A stretch of DNA of 64,000 nt from Kribbella pittospori. GTDB lineage: Bacteria > Actinomycetota > Actinomycetes > Propionibacteriales > Kribbellaceae. Shown in pieces: positions 41,455 through 49,743 of the stretch. Position numbers and translations under genes: made by a program. Location of the stretch: assembly GCF_004331465.1 (NCBI RefSeq), contig NZ_SJKB01000006.1, forward strand, positions 1 to 64,000, in the 5' to 3' direction. The notes beneath the pieces were generated by a model. It worked only from the letters and a program-made list of their open reading frames with translations, was not told the DNA's origin and ran no database searches. Each line of letters begins with the position of its first letter. The first letter of the stretch is position 1.

Positions 41455-42138
41455 CTAGAGCTCGTACACAGTGAAGATCGTGCAATACATCGGTGGTGAC
41501 TCCAGTCCGGGGTAGTACAGGCGCCCTGCGTCATCGGTGATCTTGAAGTACGCCGTCGACGCTCCGACCTGGGACGGCGCCTGCAACCGCATCGTCACCG
41601 TCACGGTCTCGCCCGGTACGGCGTCCGGCAACCGCTCGCGCTGGGGTGATCGCAGCCAGCCCGGCGCCCCGGCGGCGCCCTGCCTGGTCAGCCAACGATC
41701 CAACCAAGGCCGCTCGCCGCTGTTCCGGATCTCCCAAGCCTTCTCGAACGACTGATCCCGGCACACCCGCGTCCCATCCGGCACCGTCTCCCCCACCAAC
41801 TCGGCCCGGTCCTCCGGATGGTGATCGACCGGCACCGACCCACCCAGCAGCACCGGCTGGACGTGCCGCCGGATGTCCCGCTGGGACATATCCCGACCGG
41901 CCCGGACCGCGGCGTCCAGCTCCACCAGCTGGTTCACCAGGGCCTGACCGGCGCCGAACGAGGCGTCGTACCACTCGATCAGCTCGCGGCTGGGTTTGGT
42001 GTGACCACGCTCGACCCGGGACAGATGGCCCTTGTCCCAGCCGGACAGTACGGCGGCCCGCGACAGCGGTACGCCGGCGGCCTCCCGGAGCTCGCGCATC
42101 CGGCAGCCGATCACAAAGCGAGCCTGGGCTGGCCTCAC
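41455..42138 (-). CDS. XRE regulator with C-terminal NBR1-like Ig domain
   Basis: A 227-residue protein. The XRE HTH (about 8-70) reads MRELREAAGVPLSRAAVLSGWDKGHLSRVERGHTKPSRELIEWY (in patches). Residues about 115-227 resemble the NBR1-type Ig-like domain: FEKAWEIRNSGERPWLDRWLTR, GETVTVTMRLQAPSQVGAS and YFKITDDAGRLYYPG. Such domains normally bind peptides or proteins, so a partner-sensing repressor is suggested. GTG 42138 has GGGGAG upstream. Divergent from the secreted Cys/His protein. Confidence 0.8.
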   Translation of the reverse strand: MRPAQARFVIGCRMRELREAAGVPLSRAAVLSGWDKGHLSRVERGHTKPSRELIEWYDASFGAGQALVNQLVELDAAVRAGRDMSQRDIRRHVQPVLLGGSVPVDHHPEDRAELVGETVPDGTRVCRDQSFEKAWEIRNSGERPWLDRWLTRQGAAGAPGWLRSPQRERLPDAVPGETVTVTMRLQAPSQVGASTAYFKITDDAGRLYYPGLESPPMYCTIFTVYEL

Positions 42139-42187
42139 ACCGCACTCCCCGGTCGATCGTTGCCCACTGCGACAACACCGTAACCCT

Positions 42188-42206
42188 CTGATTCTCTGTA
42201 AATCAG
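42188..42206. promoter_or_regulatory. Inverted repeat in the XRE/secreted-hydrolase gap
   Basis: CTGATT (42188-42193) and AATCAG (42201-42206) flank CTCTGTA in the 108-nt divergent gap. It is the only AT-rich symmetric site there and is a candidate operator for the XRE protein. Confidence 0.4.
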
Positions 42207-42246
42207 TGTCAGTTCGCCACTCTCCGAGCGAAAAGGACCACCGCCC

Positions 42247-42942
42247 ATGCGTACCGCCCTTCTGCGCATCACCGCCCGCCTCGCCGCCACCGCCCTGCTC
42301 GGCGGAGCGGCAGTCTTCAGCGTCGGCGTCCAGCCGGCCAGCGCCGCCACCGGCACCGTCGTCACCGACAGCGGCCTCGGCGTGACCATCCGGTCCGGCA
42401 ACGCCGTCAGCTTCGGCGCCGTCGGCACCCAGCCGAACGGCGCGGTCGAGATCGACTGCCAGCTCTACGGCGAGCCGGTCACCGGCAAGTTCGGCCGCAG
42501 CCTGATCTGGGACCACGTCCCCGGCAAGGGCTACATCTCCGACGCCTACGTGAACACCGGCAGCTCCGGCCTGGTCGCACCGCTGTGCACCACCAACCCC
42601 CGCGCGGACAAGGCGATCGCCTGGTACGCCGCCCGCAACGGCTCGACCGCCTATCAGGGGTACTGCGAGAAGGCCGCCGAGAACTCCTTCGGCAAGGACC
42701 TGATCTGGGGCTCGGCCAAGATCGACTGGAACGACGCCGTCGCCCGCGGCGTCGCGCATCGCGGTGACCTGAACCCACCGAAGGGCGCACTGGTCTTCTG
42801 GGACCTCGCGGCGCCGTACGGACACGTCGGTGTCGCCCGCGGCGACGGCTACTTCTGGGCCACCAGCGTCAACGGCAAGATCGGCCTGGCGAAGCTGCCG
42901 TACTTCTCGAGCTACCTCGGCTGGGCCTGGCCGAACTTCTGA
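42247..42942 (+). CDS. Secreted SH3-like plus NlpC/CHAP-like hydrolase candidate
   Basis: A 231-residue exported protein. Signal peptide about 1-33 (ending PASA), a bacterial SH3-like domain (about 35-105; GLGVTIRSGNAVSFGAVG, GYISDAYVNTGS) and a C-terminal domain with Cys140 in YQGYCEKAAENSFG and His193 in PYGHVGVARGDGYFW. The Cys/His spacing and GDL...GALVFWD strand order resemble NlpC/P60 or CHAP amidases that cut peptidoglycan peptides. Catalysis is inferred from pattern. Confidence 0.73.
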   Translation: MRTALLRITARLAATALLGGAAVFSVGVQPASAATGTVVTDSGLGVTIRSGNAVSFGAVGTQPNGAVEIDCQLYGEPVTGKFGRSLIWDHVPGKGYISDAYVNTGSSGLVAPLCTTNPRADKAIAWYAARNGSTAYQGYCEKAAENSFGKDLIWGSAKIDWNDAVARGVAHRGDLNPPKGALVFWDLAAPYGHVGVARGDGYFWATSVNGKIGLAKLPYFSSYLGWAWPNF

Positions 42943-42954
42943 CCCTTCTCACCC

Positions 42955-42997
42955 GAGCACCCGGACGCGGACCCGCCCCTCACGCGTCCGGGTGCTC
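42955..42997. terminator. Terminator whose one arm is coding sequence
   Basis: GAGCACCCGGACGCG (42955-42969) and its exact complement (42983-42997) form a 15-bp perfect stem with a 13-nt loop. The right arm is the last five codons (EHPDA) of the convergent hydrolase gene, with its stop at 42980-42982 in the loop. Confidence 0.85.
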
Positions 42998-43720
42998 CTC
43001 CATGCGCCCGACCCAGTCCGACACCAGCGCTTGGTACAGCCTGTTCCGCCGGACCGGAAGGTCGTGATCCTCCTGGTCGAGTACGGCGTACGTCGCGCGC
43101 GGATAGTCCTCGACGACGGACCACGCATCGGCGTACCCGGTCATCGTGTCCTGGCGACCGGTGACGATCAGGGTCGGCCGCTCGAACCGGGTCGCCGGGT
43201 CCTCGCGCAGCGCGTACCTGCTGACATCGCCCTGGATGTGGCCCAGGAACTCCAGGTCGGCCTGCTGCTCGCCGGGGTCGTAGTACCGGTCCTGCTTGTC
43301 CTGCCAGGCGGCGACGAAGGCCTCCGAGCGGAGCAGGAACTCATCGGTCGGCAGGGTGCGCTTCGTCCGGTCGACCACGATGCCGGGGACGCGCAGGAGC
43401 AATCCGAGGACGCGGGCCGGGTCGCGCTTGATCAGGCCGCGGGCGTGCAGACCACCGGCCGACGTACCGGCCAGCGCGAACCTCTCGCCGCCGACCACGT
43501 CGTCGATCGTGGCCGCGATGGCGTCGAGCATGCCGTCCTGGTCGGTGATCGACGGGACCGACGGCGTCTTGCCGGTGCCGGGCGGGTCGACGTAGATCCG
43601 TCGCCATCCCGGATGCTCCTCGAACACCGGCTCATGCAGATCCCGGTCCTCACCGTTGGTCCCGCCCCAGCCGGGCAGGAACACGATCGGGCGGCCCTCG
43701 CCGAAGGTCTCGTAGTACAT
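42980..43720 (-). CDS. Alpha/beta hydrolase
   Basis: A 246-residue soluble hydrolase. Oxyanion region VFLPGWGG, nucleophile elbow AGTSAGGLHARG (Ser about residue 91), acid in VTGRQDTMTG and His in DQEDHDLPV. Close to proline iminopeptidase-like or haloalkane dehalogenase-like enzymes in layout; the substrate is unknown. Lies between the LacI regulator and the secreted hydrolase. Confidence 0.85.
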   Translation of the reverse strand: MYYETFGEGRPIVFLPGWGGTNGEDRDLHEPVFEEHPGWRRIYVDPPGTGKTPSVPSITDQDGMLDAIAATIDDVVGGERFALAGTSAGGLHARGLIKRDPARVLGLLLRVPGIVVDRTKRTLPTDEFLLRSEAFVAAWQDKQDRYYDPGEQQADLEFLGHIQGDVSRYALREDPATRFERPTLIVTGRQDTMTGYADAWSVVEDYPRATYAVLDQEDHDLPVRRNRLYQALVSDWVGRMEEHPDA

Positions 43721-43748
43721 GCATCGACCCTAGTCGGGCCGCCGAAGG

Positions 43749-44795
43749 TCAGCGACGCTTTCTGTTGCCGGCAGAATCCGGTGTGCGCTCGCCCGAACCG
43801 CGCTGGATGAGTGCACACGGCAAGACGATCCGCTGGGGTGGCCGACGGTCCGCGCCCGAGGCGCGGTCGAGCAGCAGCCGGGCCGCGCTCCGGCCGAGCT
43901 CGGCGATGTCGGAGGCAACGACCGTCACCGGCGTCGGCAGCATGTCCGCCAACCGGAAGTCGTCGAAGCCGACCACGGCCGGCTCCCGGCCGAGCTCGCG
44001 CAGGGCTCGCAGTACGCCCTCGGTGAGGAAGTTGGTCGAGGCAAAGATCGCGGTCGGTGGATCGGCGCGGAGCATCACCTCGCGGGTCGCCTTCTCGGCG
44101 GCCTCGGCGTTGCCCTCGGGCAACTGGATGACGAGTGACTCGTCCACGGTGGCGTCGACCTCGCGGTGCGCCCGCCGATAACCCCGCAACCGTCGGCCGG
44201 TCGTGTAGTACGACGGCGCGAGCAGAATCGCGATCCGCCGATGCCCCTGCGCCAGCAGGTGTGCGGCGGCAAGCCGGCCGCCGCCCTCGTTGTCTACCAT
44301 CACGATGTCGGCATCGAGCCCGGTGGCCGGCCGGTCGACGAACACCACCGGTACGCCGGCGCCGGCCAGGAACGAGTGGTCGCCCTGATCCGGCACGATC
44401 ATCAGCCCCGCGACCTGGCGGCTGACCAACTCCTGGATCGCTCGCTTCTCCCCCTCCGGATCCTCGTCGACGCTGCCCAGTACGACCGCGAAGCCGGACT
44501 GTCCCGCGACCTCGAGCGACGCCTTGGCGATACTCGCGAAGAACGGGTTGGTCAGGTCGCCCAGCACCAGCGCGAGGCTCGACGACTTCTTCCCCGGCCG
44601 GAGCGCCCGGGCGACCTCGTTGCGCTGGAAGCCGAGCTCGTCGATCGCCTTCCGGACCCGCTGCGCGGTCTCGTCCCGCACCCCGTGCCCGCCGTTGACC
44701 ACCCGGGACACGGTGCCCAGGCCGACACCCGCCCGGCGGGCGACGTCGATCATCGTCGGCCGGGCGGCCTCGGGCGGTGGAAACGTTTCGGGCAC
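43749..44795 (-). CDS. LacI family transcriptional regulator
   Basis: A 348-residue sugar-responsive regulator. The HTH is TMIDVARRAGVGLGTVSRVVNGGHGVRDET (in two patches, about residues 14-42), the hinge GFQRNEVARALRPGK, then a periplasmic-binding-like domain (LALVLGDLTNPFFASIAKA). GTG 44795 has AGGAAG upstream and gives VPETFPPPEAARPTMIDV. An operator GAAACGTTTC lies inside its own first codons, pointing to autorepression; a second lies before the divergent importer operon. Confidence 0.9.
   Translation of the reverse strand: MPETFPPPEAARPTMIDVARRAGVGLGTVSRVVNGGHGVRDETAQRVRKAIDELGFQRNEVARALRPGKKSSSLALVLGDLTNPFFASIAKASLEVAGQSGFAVVLGSVDEDPEGEKRAIQELVSRQVAGLMIVPDQGDHSFLAGAGVPVVFVDRPATGLDADIVMVDNEGGGRLAAAHLLAQGHRRIAILLAPSYYTTGRRLRGYRRAHREVDATVDESLVIQLPEGNAEAAEKATREVMLRADPPTAIFASTNFLTEGVLRALRELGREPAVVGFDDFRLADMLPTPVTVVASDIAELGRSAARLLLDRASGADRRPPQRIVLPCALIQRGSGERTPDSAGNRKRR
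44780..44789. promoter_or_regulatory. LacI operator 1
   Basis: GAAACGTTTC, a perfect palindrome of the type bound by LacI/CcpA-family regulators, sits in codons 3-6 of the regulator gene. Confidence 0.65.
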
Positions 44796-44846
44796 GGTGT
44801 TGACTTCCTGTTCACGACACGGCATCGTCACCCAACAGTAAGTCTT

Positions 44847-44858
44847 GGAAACGTTACC
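44847..44858. promoter_or_regulatory. LacI operator 2
   Basis: GGAAACGTTACC matches its own complement at 10 of 12 positions and resembles operator 1 (shared GGAAACGTT). It lies 14 nt before the leader frame of the sugar importer operon, so binding would block its promoter or early transcription. Confidence 0.65.
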
Positions 44859-44872
44859 GTCCAGGAGGCCGA

Positions 44873-44908
44873 ATGAGTCCTTCCGCGAGCTCAGCGAGGC
44901 GAGAGTGA
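44873..44908 (+). CDS. Possible 11-codon leader peptide of the sugar importer operon
   Basis: ATG at 44873 follows a strong CAGGAGG with ideal spacing and encodes MSPSASSARRE before TGA (44906-44908), which overlaps the permease GTG (44905) as GTGA. The best RBS of the region therefore belongs to this mini-frame. It may couple translation into the permease. A frameshift that cut off the permease N-terminus is the alternative. Confidence 0.4.
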   Translation: MSPSASSARRE

Positions 44909-45831
44909 GCCGGGCCTCGCGCGGTGGTATGAGTCGCAACGCCGGGTCCGACGTCAAGGCGGCGTACCTGTTCATCGCACCGGCGATCCTCGGGTTCACG
45001 GTCTTCGTGGTGTATCCGCTGGTCCGCTCGTTCTACCTCGCCCTGACCAAGTACAACGGCCTGACCGACCCGATCTTCGTTGGCCTGGGCAACTTCCGCC
45101 GGTTGTTCACGGTCGACCCGGCGTTCTGGCCGTCGCTACGTGCGACCGGGTATCTGGTGCTGCTCTACGTGCCGTTGTCGCTGGTCCTCGGGCTGGCGCT
45201 GGCGATGTTCTGCAACCAGCGGTTCGCCGGGGTGCGCGTCGTACGGACGCTCGCCTACCTGCCCGTCGTACTCCCGGCGATCGCCACGATCACGTTGTGG
45301 AAGTTCATCCTGGATCCGCAGGTCGGCCTGCTGAACACGATCCTGGACCGGCTGGGCCTGCCGACCAGTCTGTGGTTGCAGAGCCCGAGCATGTCGATGC
45401 CCGCGGTGGTGCTGGTGATGCTGTGGGGTGTCGGCGGCACGATGATCATCTTCCTGGCCGCATTGCAGGCCGTGCCGAACGAGTTGTACGAGGCGGCCCG
45501 GGTGGACGGCGCCGGGTCGTGGTCGGTGTTCTTCCGGATCACCATGCCGATGATCAGCCCGATCATGTTGCTGCAGGTGATCCTGCAGACCACGGCCGCG
45601 CTGCAGACGTTCAACCAGCCGAAGATCCTCACCAACGGCGGACCCGGTTTCAGCACCAACGTGCTGATGCTGTCGATCTACAAGAACGGCTTCCCCAACC
45701 TCGGCCAGATCCCACAGCTCGGCTACGCGTCGGCGCAGGTGTGGGTGCTGTTCGTACTCATCATCGCCGTGATCGCCCTGACCGCGAAGTTCTCCTCGCT
45801 CTGGACCTACAGTGACAACACTCCCGACTGA
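44905..45831 (+). CDS. Carbohydrate ABC transporter permease (MalF-like)
   Basis: A 308-residue CUT1-family permease with six helices. The N-terminal segment KAAYLFIAPAILGFTVFVVYPLVRSFYLAL (in patches) and the EAA motif EAARVDGAGSWSVFFRITMPMISP are typical. GTG 44905 is preferred through coupling to the leader frame; ATG 44929 is the alternative. The frame opens further upstream, but into the LacI operator. Overlaps the second permease gene by 20 nt. Confidence 0.9.
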   Translation: MSRASRGGMSRNAGSDVKAAYLFIAPAILGFTVFVVYPLVRSFYLALTKYNGLTDPIFVGLGNFRRLFTVDPAFWPSLRATGYLVLLYVPLSLVLGLALAMFCNQRFAGVRVVRTLAYLPVVLPAIATITLWKFILDPQVGLLNTILDRLGLPTSLWLQSPSMSMPAVVLVMLWGVGGTMIIFLAALQAVPNELYEAARVDGAGSWSVFFRITMPMISPIMLLQVILQTTAALQTFNQPKILTNGGPGFSTNVLMLSIYKNGFPNLGQIPQLGYASAQVWVLFVLIIAVIALTAKFSSLWTYSDNTPD

Positions 45832-46723
45832 AGCCGCCGAGGGCACGGTCCTGACCGCCCGGACCGCGAGCTCTCCCAAGAAACCCCGCCTGATCGGTAC
45901 GACGTCGTGGTACGTCGTCGCGTTGTTCATCAGCGCGGTGATGGTCGTCCCGCTGCTGTGGATGATCACCATCGGCCTGAAGAGCCGGACCGCGGTGTTC
46001 GACATCCCGCCGAAGCTGCTGCCACACGAGTTCACCTGGAGCAACTTCGTCAACGGGCCGGAGGCGATCCACTTCCCGCGGCTGCTGCTGAACTCGACCA
46101 TCATCACCGCGCTCAGCGTGCTCGGTGGCGTGATGACCGCGATGATGGCCGGCTACGCGCTGGCCCGGCTGCGCTTCCCGGGCCGCAAGGTGTGGTTCTA
46201 CCTGTTCGTCGGGAGCATGCTGCTGCCCGGTGTGGTCGGGCTGATCCCGTTGTTCCAGCTGTACAAGAGCATCGGCTGGTACGACACCTGGCTGCCGCTG
46301 ATCGTGCCGGCCTTCCTGGGCGGGAACCCGTTGTTCATCTTCCTGGCCCGGCAGTACTTCCTGGCCATCCCGTACTCCATCGACGAGGCGGCCAAGATCG
46401 ACGGCGCCGGGCACTTCCGGATCTTCACCAGTGTGATGCTCCCGCTGACCCGGCCGGCCTGGATCACGATGGCGATCCTGGCCTTCCAGGCGTCCTGGAA
46501 CGACTTCCTCAACCCGCTGGTCTACCTGTACTCGTCGAACAAGTGGCCGCTGTCGGTCGGGATGGCGTCGTTCATCTCGCCGTTCGCCGGGAAGACGCCG
46601 GACTGGAGCTACTACATGGCCACCAACCTGCTCTACATGCTGCCGCCACTGATCGTCTTCTTCGCCGCGCAGCGCTACTTCATCCAGGGCCTCGGCTCGC
46701 TCGGCAGCACGACCCAGAAATAG
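45812..46723 (+). CDS. Carbohydrate ABC transporter permease (MalG-like)
   Basis: A 303-residue CUT1 partner permease. The EAA loop is DEAAKIDGAGHFRIFTSVMLPLTRPAW and the C-terminal QRYFIQGLGSLGSTTQK (in parts) resembles the usual VxGxxxGAVKG end. With the MalF-like protein it forms the membrane channel; the ATPase is not encoded here, so a shared MsiK-type ATPase is expected, as in other actinobacteria. Confidence 0.92.
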   Translation: MTTLPTEAAEGTVLTARTASSPKKPRLIGTTSWYVVALFISAVMVVPLLWMITIGLKSRTAVFDIPPKLLPHEFTWSNFVNGPEAIHFPRLLLNSTIITALSVLGGVMTAMMAGYALARLRFPGRKVWFYLFVGSMLLPGVVGLIPLFQLYKSIGWYDTWLPLIVPAFLGGNPLFIFLARQYFLAIPYSIDEAAKIDGAGHFRIFTSVMLPLTRPAWITMAILAFQASWNDFLNPLVYLYSSNKWPLSVGMASFISPFAGKTPDWSYYMATNLLYMLPPLIVFFAAQRYFIQGLGSLGSTTQK

Positions 46724-46736
46724 AGGGGATCCTCCT

Positions 46737-48038
46737 GTGAAACGCACCTTCCTGGTAACCACCCTGGCCTGTGCAGGGTTGCTGACGGCAACGGCCTGCA
46801 GCGGATCGGACTCCGGCGGCGGGTCGAGCGACGGACCGGTCACCGTGACCGTGATGACGTGGGAGTCGGCCCAGACCAACGCCGCGATCAAGAAGGCCTT
46901 GGCCGACTTCAAGGACGACAACATCACCGTCCAGTTGCTCGACACCCCGGCCGGCAACTTCGGCGACAAGCTGGCCTCGCTGACCCAGGCGAAGAAGCTG
47001 CCGGACCTGTTCTGGTGCGGCAACGACACCGAGCAGCAGTACACCTCGCAGGGCCTGCTGGTCGACTGGACCGGCAAGATCAAGGACGGCGACGGCGACT
47101 TCAAGGCCGACAAGTTCGTCCCGTCCGCGATGGAGAACTGGAAGACCGCCGACGGCCAGATGGGCGGCCTGCCGTCGCTGATGAACACGTACGGCGTCTG
47201 GTACAACGCCGACGCCTTCACCGCCGCCGGCGTACCGGTGCCGAAGGCCGGCTGGACCTGGGACGAGATGTACGCCGCCGCCGCGAAGCTGGCCAACAAG
47301 AACGGCGCGAAGTACGGGCTCGTGGCCGACCAGCTCACCTCTCTGGACGGCCCGTTCACGATGAGCATGTACTCCGTCTCGGCCGGTGGCGCACCGTTCA
47401 CCGACAACGTGAACCACCCGACCAAGGCCGAGGCGGACGCCAAGTTCACCGAGGGTGTGCAGACGCTCGTCGACGCGATCAAGAGCGGCTCGGTCTCTCC
47501 GCCCGGGTACGACGCCGCGAACGTGCAGTCGCTGTTCTCCGCCGGCAAGGTGCCGATGATGTTCGGCGGGCAGTGGCTGGCCGCCGGGTTCCAGACCGAC
47601 AAGCCGAAGGTGAAGTACGGGTTCGCTCCGTTCCCGCAGGTCGACACCCCGGCGACCCTCTACGACTCGGTCGGCATCTGCACGCCGCAGTACACGAAGA
47701 ACCAGGACGCGACGTTCAAGGTGCTGGAGTACATCAACACCAAGGTGTGGGACGCCGTACTGCCGGCTTCTCCAGTCGCGCCGCCGGCGTACACCCCGGC
47801 GCAGACCAGCTACTTCGACGCACTGACCAAGGCGCAGCAGCCGACAGTCGTCGACACGGTGAAGGCCGACCTGGCTGCTGAGAAGACGGTCGGCGTCCGG
47901 TTCACCACGCAGTGGGCGCAGCAGGTCGGCGACCTCACCACGGCGAACTACCAGCCGATCCTCAGCGGCAAGAAGCCGGTGTCCGAACTGCCGGCCTACA
48001 TCGACAAGATCAACGGACTGATCAAGTCGGCCGGCTGA
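46737..48038 (+). CDS. Carbohydrate ABC transporter substrate-binding lipoprotein
   Basis: A 433-residue family 1 solute-binding protein. Lipobox LTATACSG near residue 20, then VTVTVMTWESAQTNAAIKKALADF and DLFWCGNDTEQQYTSQGLL. The C-terminal half has the usual MMFGGQWLAAGFQTDKP. It would deliver an oligosaccharide or glycoside to the two permeases. Being last rather than first in the operon is somewhat unusual. RBS GAGGGGATCC precedes the start. Convergent with egtD, only 2 nt apart (TGACGTCA). Confidence 0.92.
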   Translation: MKRTFLVTTLACAGLLTATACSGSDSGGGSSDGPVTVTVMTWESAQTNAAIKKALADFKDDNITVQLLDTPAGNFGDKLASLTQAKKLPDLFWCGNDTEQQYTSQGLLVDWTGKIKDGDGDFKADKFVPSAMENWKTADGQMGGLPSLMNTYGVWYNADAFTAAGVPVPKAGWTWDEMYAAAAKLANKNGAKYGLVADQLTSLDGPFTMSMYSVSAGGAPFTDNVNHPTKAEADAKFTEGVQTLVDAIKSGSVSPPGYDAANVQSLFSAGKVPMMFGGQWLAAGFQTDKPKVKYGFAPFPQVDTPATLYDSVGICTPQYTKNQDATFKVLEYINTKVWDAVLPASPVAPPAYTPAQTSYFDALTKAQQPTVVDTVKADLAAEKTVGVRFTTQWAQQVGDLTTANYQPILSGKKPVSELPAYIDKINGLIKSAG

Positions 48039-48040
48039 CG

Positions 48041-49006
48041 TCAGACGGCCTGCCAGAGGGAGAGGGCGAAGCGGGCTTCGGAGTCGGTCCACCACGCGGC
48101 CGACGCGAAGCCCGCTGTGTCCAGCTCGGCCTCGACACCGGGGCGGTGGAACTTCGCGGAGATCTCGGTGTGCAGCACCTCTCCCTCGGCGAAGTCGACC
48201 TCGAGGTGGACCTCCGGGATCAGCACGCGCATCGCACGGTCGGCCCGGAGACGCATCTCGATCCACTCGTTCTCGGCATCCCAGATCGCCACGTGGCTGA
48301 ACGCCTCCACGTCGAAGTCCGCACCCAGCTGCCGGTTGATCACCCGCAGTACGTTCCGGTTGAACTCCGCGGTGACGCCCGCACTGTCGTCGTACGCCGC
48401 AACCAGCGTGGCCGGATCCTTCACCAGGTCGGTGCCGAGCAGCAGCCACTCCCCTGGCTCGAGCACTTCGCGGATGGAGGCGTAGAACGTCGCGCGCTCG
48501 CTCGGCAGCAGGTTGCCGATGGTGCCGCCGAGGAACGCGACCATCCGCGGCGGGTCGCCCGGCAGCTTGTCGAGATGCGCGGTGAAGTCACCGACAACGC
48601 CGTGCACCTCGAGCGCCGGGTAGTCCACGTTGATCGCGTCCGCCGCGTCCCGCAGCGCTGACTCCGACACGTCCAGCGGCACGAACGTCGTCAACGTGCC
48701 GCGGTCGCGCAGTCCGTCGAGCAGCAGCCGGGTCTTCTCCGACGATCCGGATCCGAGCTCGACCAGCGTGTGTGCCTTGGTGATGGCCGCGATCTCACCG
48801 GACCGAGCCTGCAGGATCTCGCGCTCGGCGCGGGTCGGGTAGTACTCCGGCAGCCGGGTGATCTGCTCGAACAGGTCGCTGCCGCGGGCGTCGTAGAACC
48901 ACTTCGGGGGCAGCCACTTCGGGTCGGCGGTCAGCCCGGCCCGGACGTCCTCGCGCAGCGCGCGGCCGGCGTAGTCCGGGGTCAGATGTACGTCGATCGG
49001 GGTCAC
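48041..49006 (-). CDS. egtD: L-histidine N-alpha-methyltransferase
   Basis: First enzyme of ergothioneine synthesis: three SAM methylations of histidine to hercynine. The 321 residues carry LPPKWFYDARGSDLFEQITRLPEYYPTRAE (in patches), LVELGSGSSEKTRLLLDGL and FLGGTIGNLLPSE, the EgtD signatures. It is the last gene of the egt operon here and overlaps egtC by 4 nt. Confidence 0.95.
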   Translation of the reverse strand: MTPIDVHLTPDYAGRALREDVRAGLTADPKWLPPKWFYDARGSDLFEQITRLPEYYPTRAEREILQARSGEIAAITKAHTLVELGSGSSEKTRLLLDGLRDRGTLTTFVPLDVSESALRDAADAINVDYPALEVHGVVGDFTAHLDKLPGDPPRMVAFLGGTIGNLLPSERATFYASIREVLEPGEWLLLGTDLVKDPATLVAAYDDSAGVTAEFNRNVLRVINRQLGADFDVEAFSHVAIWDAENEWIEMRLRADRAMRVLIPEVHLEVDFAEGEVLHTEISAKFHRPGVEAELDTAGFASAAWWTDSEARFALSLWQAV

Positions 49007-49743
49007 TGTGGTCCTTCCATCGGCGTGATGCGCAGCGTCGTAGCGGTGGCCACGAGCAACGAGCGGTCCGGTACTTCGTCCCAGTCGCCGGCTCCGAACC
49101 GCTCGGAGGCGACCGTGGTGGAGTCTGCGGTGTGTTGCACCCAGAGCGAATGCGTCAAGGACGTGGCGACGATCTGCTCGCCATCGGTCAGCAGCACATT
49201 CAGTCGCGATCCGGGCGCCACCGCCTCGACGTCCTGTACGACGGAAGCGACCGCCTCCGCCGCCGGCACATCCTTCAAGCGGTTCGCGATGAGTGCCCAG
49301 AGCAGCTGGGAGTCGACCGGCGCCTCCAGCCGGAGCAGGTCGGCGACCGGGAGTGTCTCGGCCAGTTTGAGGGTCGACTCAGGCCACCCCGGGACCCGAC
49401 CGTTGTGGCTGAACAGCCAGTCCCCGGTCTGGAACGGCGCGACGACGGCTTCGCCGTACGGCATGCCCACGGTCCCGTCACGGACAGCGGCCAGGATGGC
49501 GCCGGATCGGATCGAGCCGGCCAGCCCGGGCAGATTCTCGTCGGTCCAGATCGGCACGTTCCGTCGGTAGCGCACCGGTCGGCCGTCGACGTACCAGCCG
49601 AGGCCGAAGCCGTCGGCGTTCACCGTGCCGCCTCCGCGCATGTCGTGCGGGGACCAGCTTTGTTCGTAGAGCGAGTGGTCGGGGTCGAGGACCAGGGAGG
49701 CCAGCGTGACCGGCGGGCCGAGGTAGGCCAGGTGGCGGCACAT
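49003..49743 (-). CDS. egtC: Ergothioneine biosynthesis glutamine amidotransferase-like protein
   Basis: Removes the gamma-glutamyl group from the hercynyl-gamma-glutamyl-cysteine sulfoxide. The 246-residue class II amidotransferase fold begins MCRHLAYLG, with Cys2 as the N-terminal nucleophile after Met removal; NADGFGLGWY and FSHNGRVPG complete the pocket. ATG 49743 overlaps the egtB TGA (TGATG), which fixes the start. Confidence 0.93.
   Translation of the reverse strand: MCRHLAYLGPPVTLASLVLDPDHSLYEQSWSPHDMRGGGTVNADGFGLGWYVDGRPVRYRRNVPIWTDENLPGLAGSIRSGAILAAVRDGTVGMPYGEAVVAPFQTGDWLFSHNGRVPGWPESTLKLAETLPVADLLRLEAPVDSQLLWALIANRLKDVPAAEAVASVVQDVEAVAPGSRLNVLLTDGEQIVATSLTHSLWVQHTADSTTVASERFGAGDWDEVPDRSLLVATATTLRITPMEGPQ

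Noticed and set aside
45761..47647. Long minus-strand frame of 628 codons
   Set aside because: Antisense to the second permease and binding protein, both of which show clear family motifs.
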